Shown: positions 63,225-64,000 of the stretch, one piece after another
How positions within the stretch are numbered: the first letter of the stretch is position 1
Layout: each line of letters opens with the position of its first letter
Source: Chryseobacterium cucumeris
GTDB taxonomy: Bacteria > Bacteroidota > Bacteroidia > Flavobacteriales > Weeksellaceae
Assembly: GCF_001593385.1 (NCBI RefSeq)
Contig: NZ_LUVZ01000023.1
Location: 496,001 to 560,000, forward strand
Length of the DNA stretch: 64,000 nt
Direction of reading: 5' to 3'
Translations under genes and position numbers: made by a program
The notes under the pieces: generated by a model
Told to the model about the DNA's origin: nothing
What the model saw: only the letters and a program-made list of their open reading frames with translations
Databases searched by the model: none

Positions 63225-64000
63225 GATACTGCAGTCTGTTTTATTTGTGATTGAATTGTTCTGATAACTTCATCACGGATTGCTACTACTTCAGTATGAG
63301 GTATATAACCTTCGCTTCCCATGATTGAAAAATCCATCCTTCCACGGTAAGTAGAAACCACCAGAGTTGTGGTGTTTCCCAGCGGACCAATGACTGACGG
63401 ACTGAAGATGGTCTCTACTGTAAACTCTTTATACTCATGAGGAATCTGAAGTGGTCCCAGATTAGAAAACATACAGTCGTTGGAAGATTTTCCGTTCTTT
63501 AAAAGCCTTGTGAAACTTTTCAGTGCATCATGTCCGGACTCCATCACCATCATGGTGATATAAGGATCCAGTTTTGAGGCTTTTTGTTCTACAGATTTCT
63601 GCATGGCACGGAGATTCTCTGTGAAGCTTAGCTTTTCATCCAAGGAAATCACAATCATCAGCCCGAAAGCGAAGATATGATCTGCTTTAATCTGTTTGGC
63701 AAAACGTCGGATGTCTACCGGGCAGGAAACTTTATTGAAAGATTTTTTACCTCTTACTTTTTTAAATGAATGTAACAATGCAACACTCAAAAATGTATTG
63801 ACAGTAACTTCCTGCGATTTGCAATAAGCGATCACTTGCTGACTTGTTTCCTCATCCAGTTTTCCATGGATCAGATAGTCATTCTGTCTTTCAACAGGTT
63901 TTTTGTTTACCGGAAGCCATTTGATGGCAGTAGCAGCCAGTCTTCCGATAAATCTGGCTTTCAGTTTCTGTCTTCTGCTGTTCAGAATAGGGGAAGGAAC
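63221..64000 (-). CDS. Second condensation-type acyltransferase, 5' end outside window
   Basis: The frame is open to base 64000, so 259 residues of a larger protein are present; an internal GTG is not a true start. The visible part has KLDEETSQQVIAYCKSQEVT, VDIRRFAKQIKADHIFAFGL and SNLGPLQIP, which parallel the blocks of the downstream gene (VDVRHFIPEIKDDHLFAF, SNMGKINIP). They are paralogs. The catalytic HxxxDG would be outside the window. Confidence 0.75.
   Translation of the reverse strand, partial: VPSPILNSRRQKLKARFIGRLAATAIKWLPVNKKPVERQNDYLIHGKLDEETSQQVIAYCKSQEVTVNTFLSVALLHSFKKVRGKKSFNKVSCPVDIRRFAKQIKADHIFAFGLMIVISLDEKLSFTENLRAMQKSVEQKASKLDPYITMMVMESGHDALKSFTRLLKNGKSSNDCMFSNLGPLQIPHEYKEFTVETIFSPSVIGPLGNTTTLVVSTYRGRMDFSIMGSEGYIPHTEVVAIRDEVIRTIQSQIKQTAVS

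Overview
The window looks like chromosomal DNA of a Chryseobacterium-like bacterium (Flavobacteriia, Bacteroidota). The reasons are the low GC content, genes typical of that group (AraC-type proteins, a TonB-dependent receptor ending in Phe, a DUF6526-like protein, a small 'LTSC' lipoprotein), TANNTTTG-type -7 promoter boxes, and intergenic palindromic or purine-rich repeats. No rRNA, tRNA or CRISPR array was recognised. All functions are read from motifs and family knowledge; no database search was run.

Layout. 1-10.3 kb: end of a urease locus with ureC (5' truncated by the window), an outer-membrane protein, ureE, ureF, ureG, ureD, a UreH/NicO-type nickel permease, a urea transporter, a TonB-dependent receptor and an AraC regulator. 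Together they cover urea entry, nickel entry and urease maturation. 10.4-19.5 kb: housekeeping and accessory genes (topoisomerase IB, Xaa-Pro aminopeptidase, Crp-type regulator with two oxidoreductases, AraC regulator with a siderophore-interacting protein, LysE exporter). 19.6-28.5 kb: an R-body (Reb) locus. It has five nearly identical tandem RebB-family genes, further RebB-like and accessory genes, a convergent membrane sensor/histidine kinase/response regulator set and a divergent 359-residue protein of unknown function that may be toxin-like. 28.5-33.5 kb: miscellaneous genes. 33.6-38.3 kb: egtD, egtB and an EgtV/EgtU-type ABC transporter, giving one operon-like locus for making and importing ergothioneine.

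38.6-46.5 kb: a hydrolase, an acyltransferase, a GIY-YIG nuclease inside an array of about 168-bp repeats, a FokI-like nuclease whose upstream in-frame start is cut off by a stop codon, a PD-(D/E)XK nuclease, and repeat-rich spacers. 47.3-53.9 kb: an AT-rich five-gene operon (dcm, a protein with two GHKL ATPase domains and a histidine-kinase-like C-terminus, a receiver-domain protein, an unknown protein, vsr). It looks like a restriction/defence module wired to a phosphorelay. 54.4-61.2 kb: a possible chaperone-usher-like pilus system (AraC regulator, two subunit-like proteins, PapD-like chaperone, two-domain tip-adhesin-like protein, 931-residue usher-like barrel). 61.4-64.0 kb: a membrane protein and two condensation/acyltransferase-domain proteins, the last cut by the window end.

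The three regions that most deserve follow-up are the Reb locus, the phosphorelay-coupled methyltransferase/Vsr operon and the chaperone-usher-like cluster.
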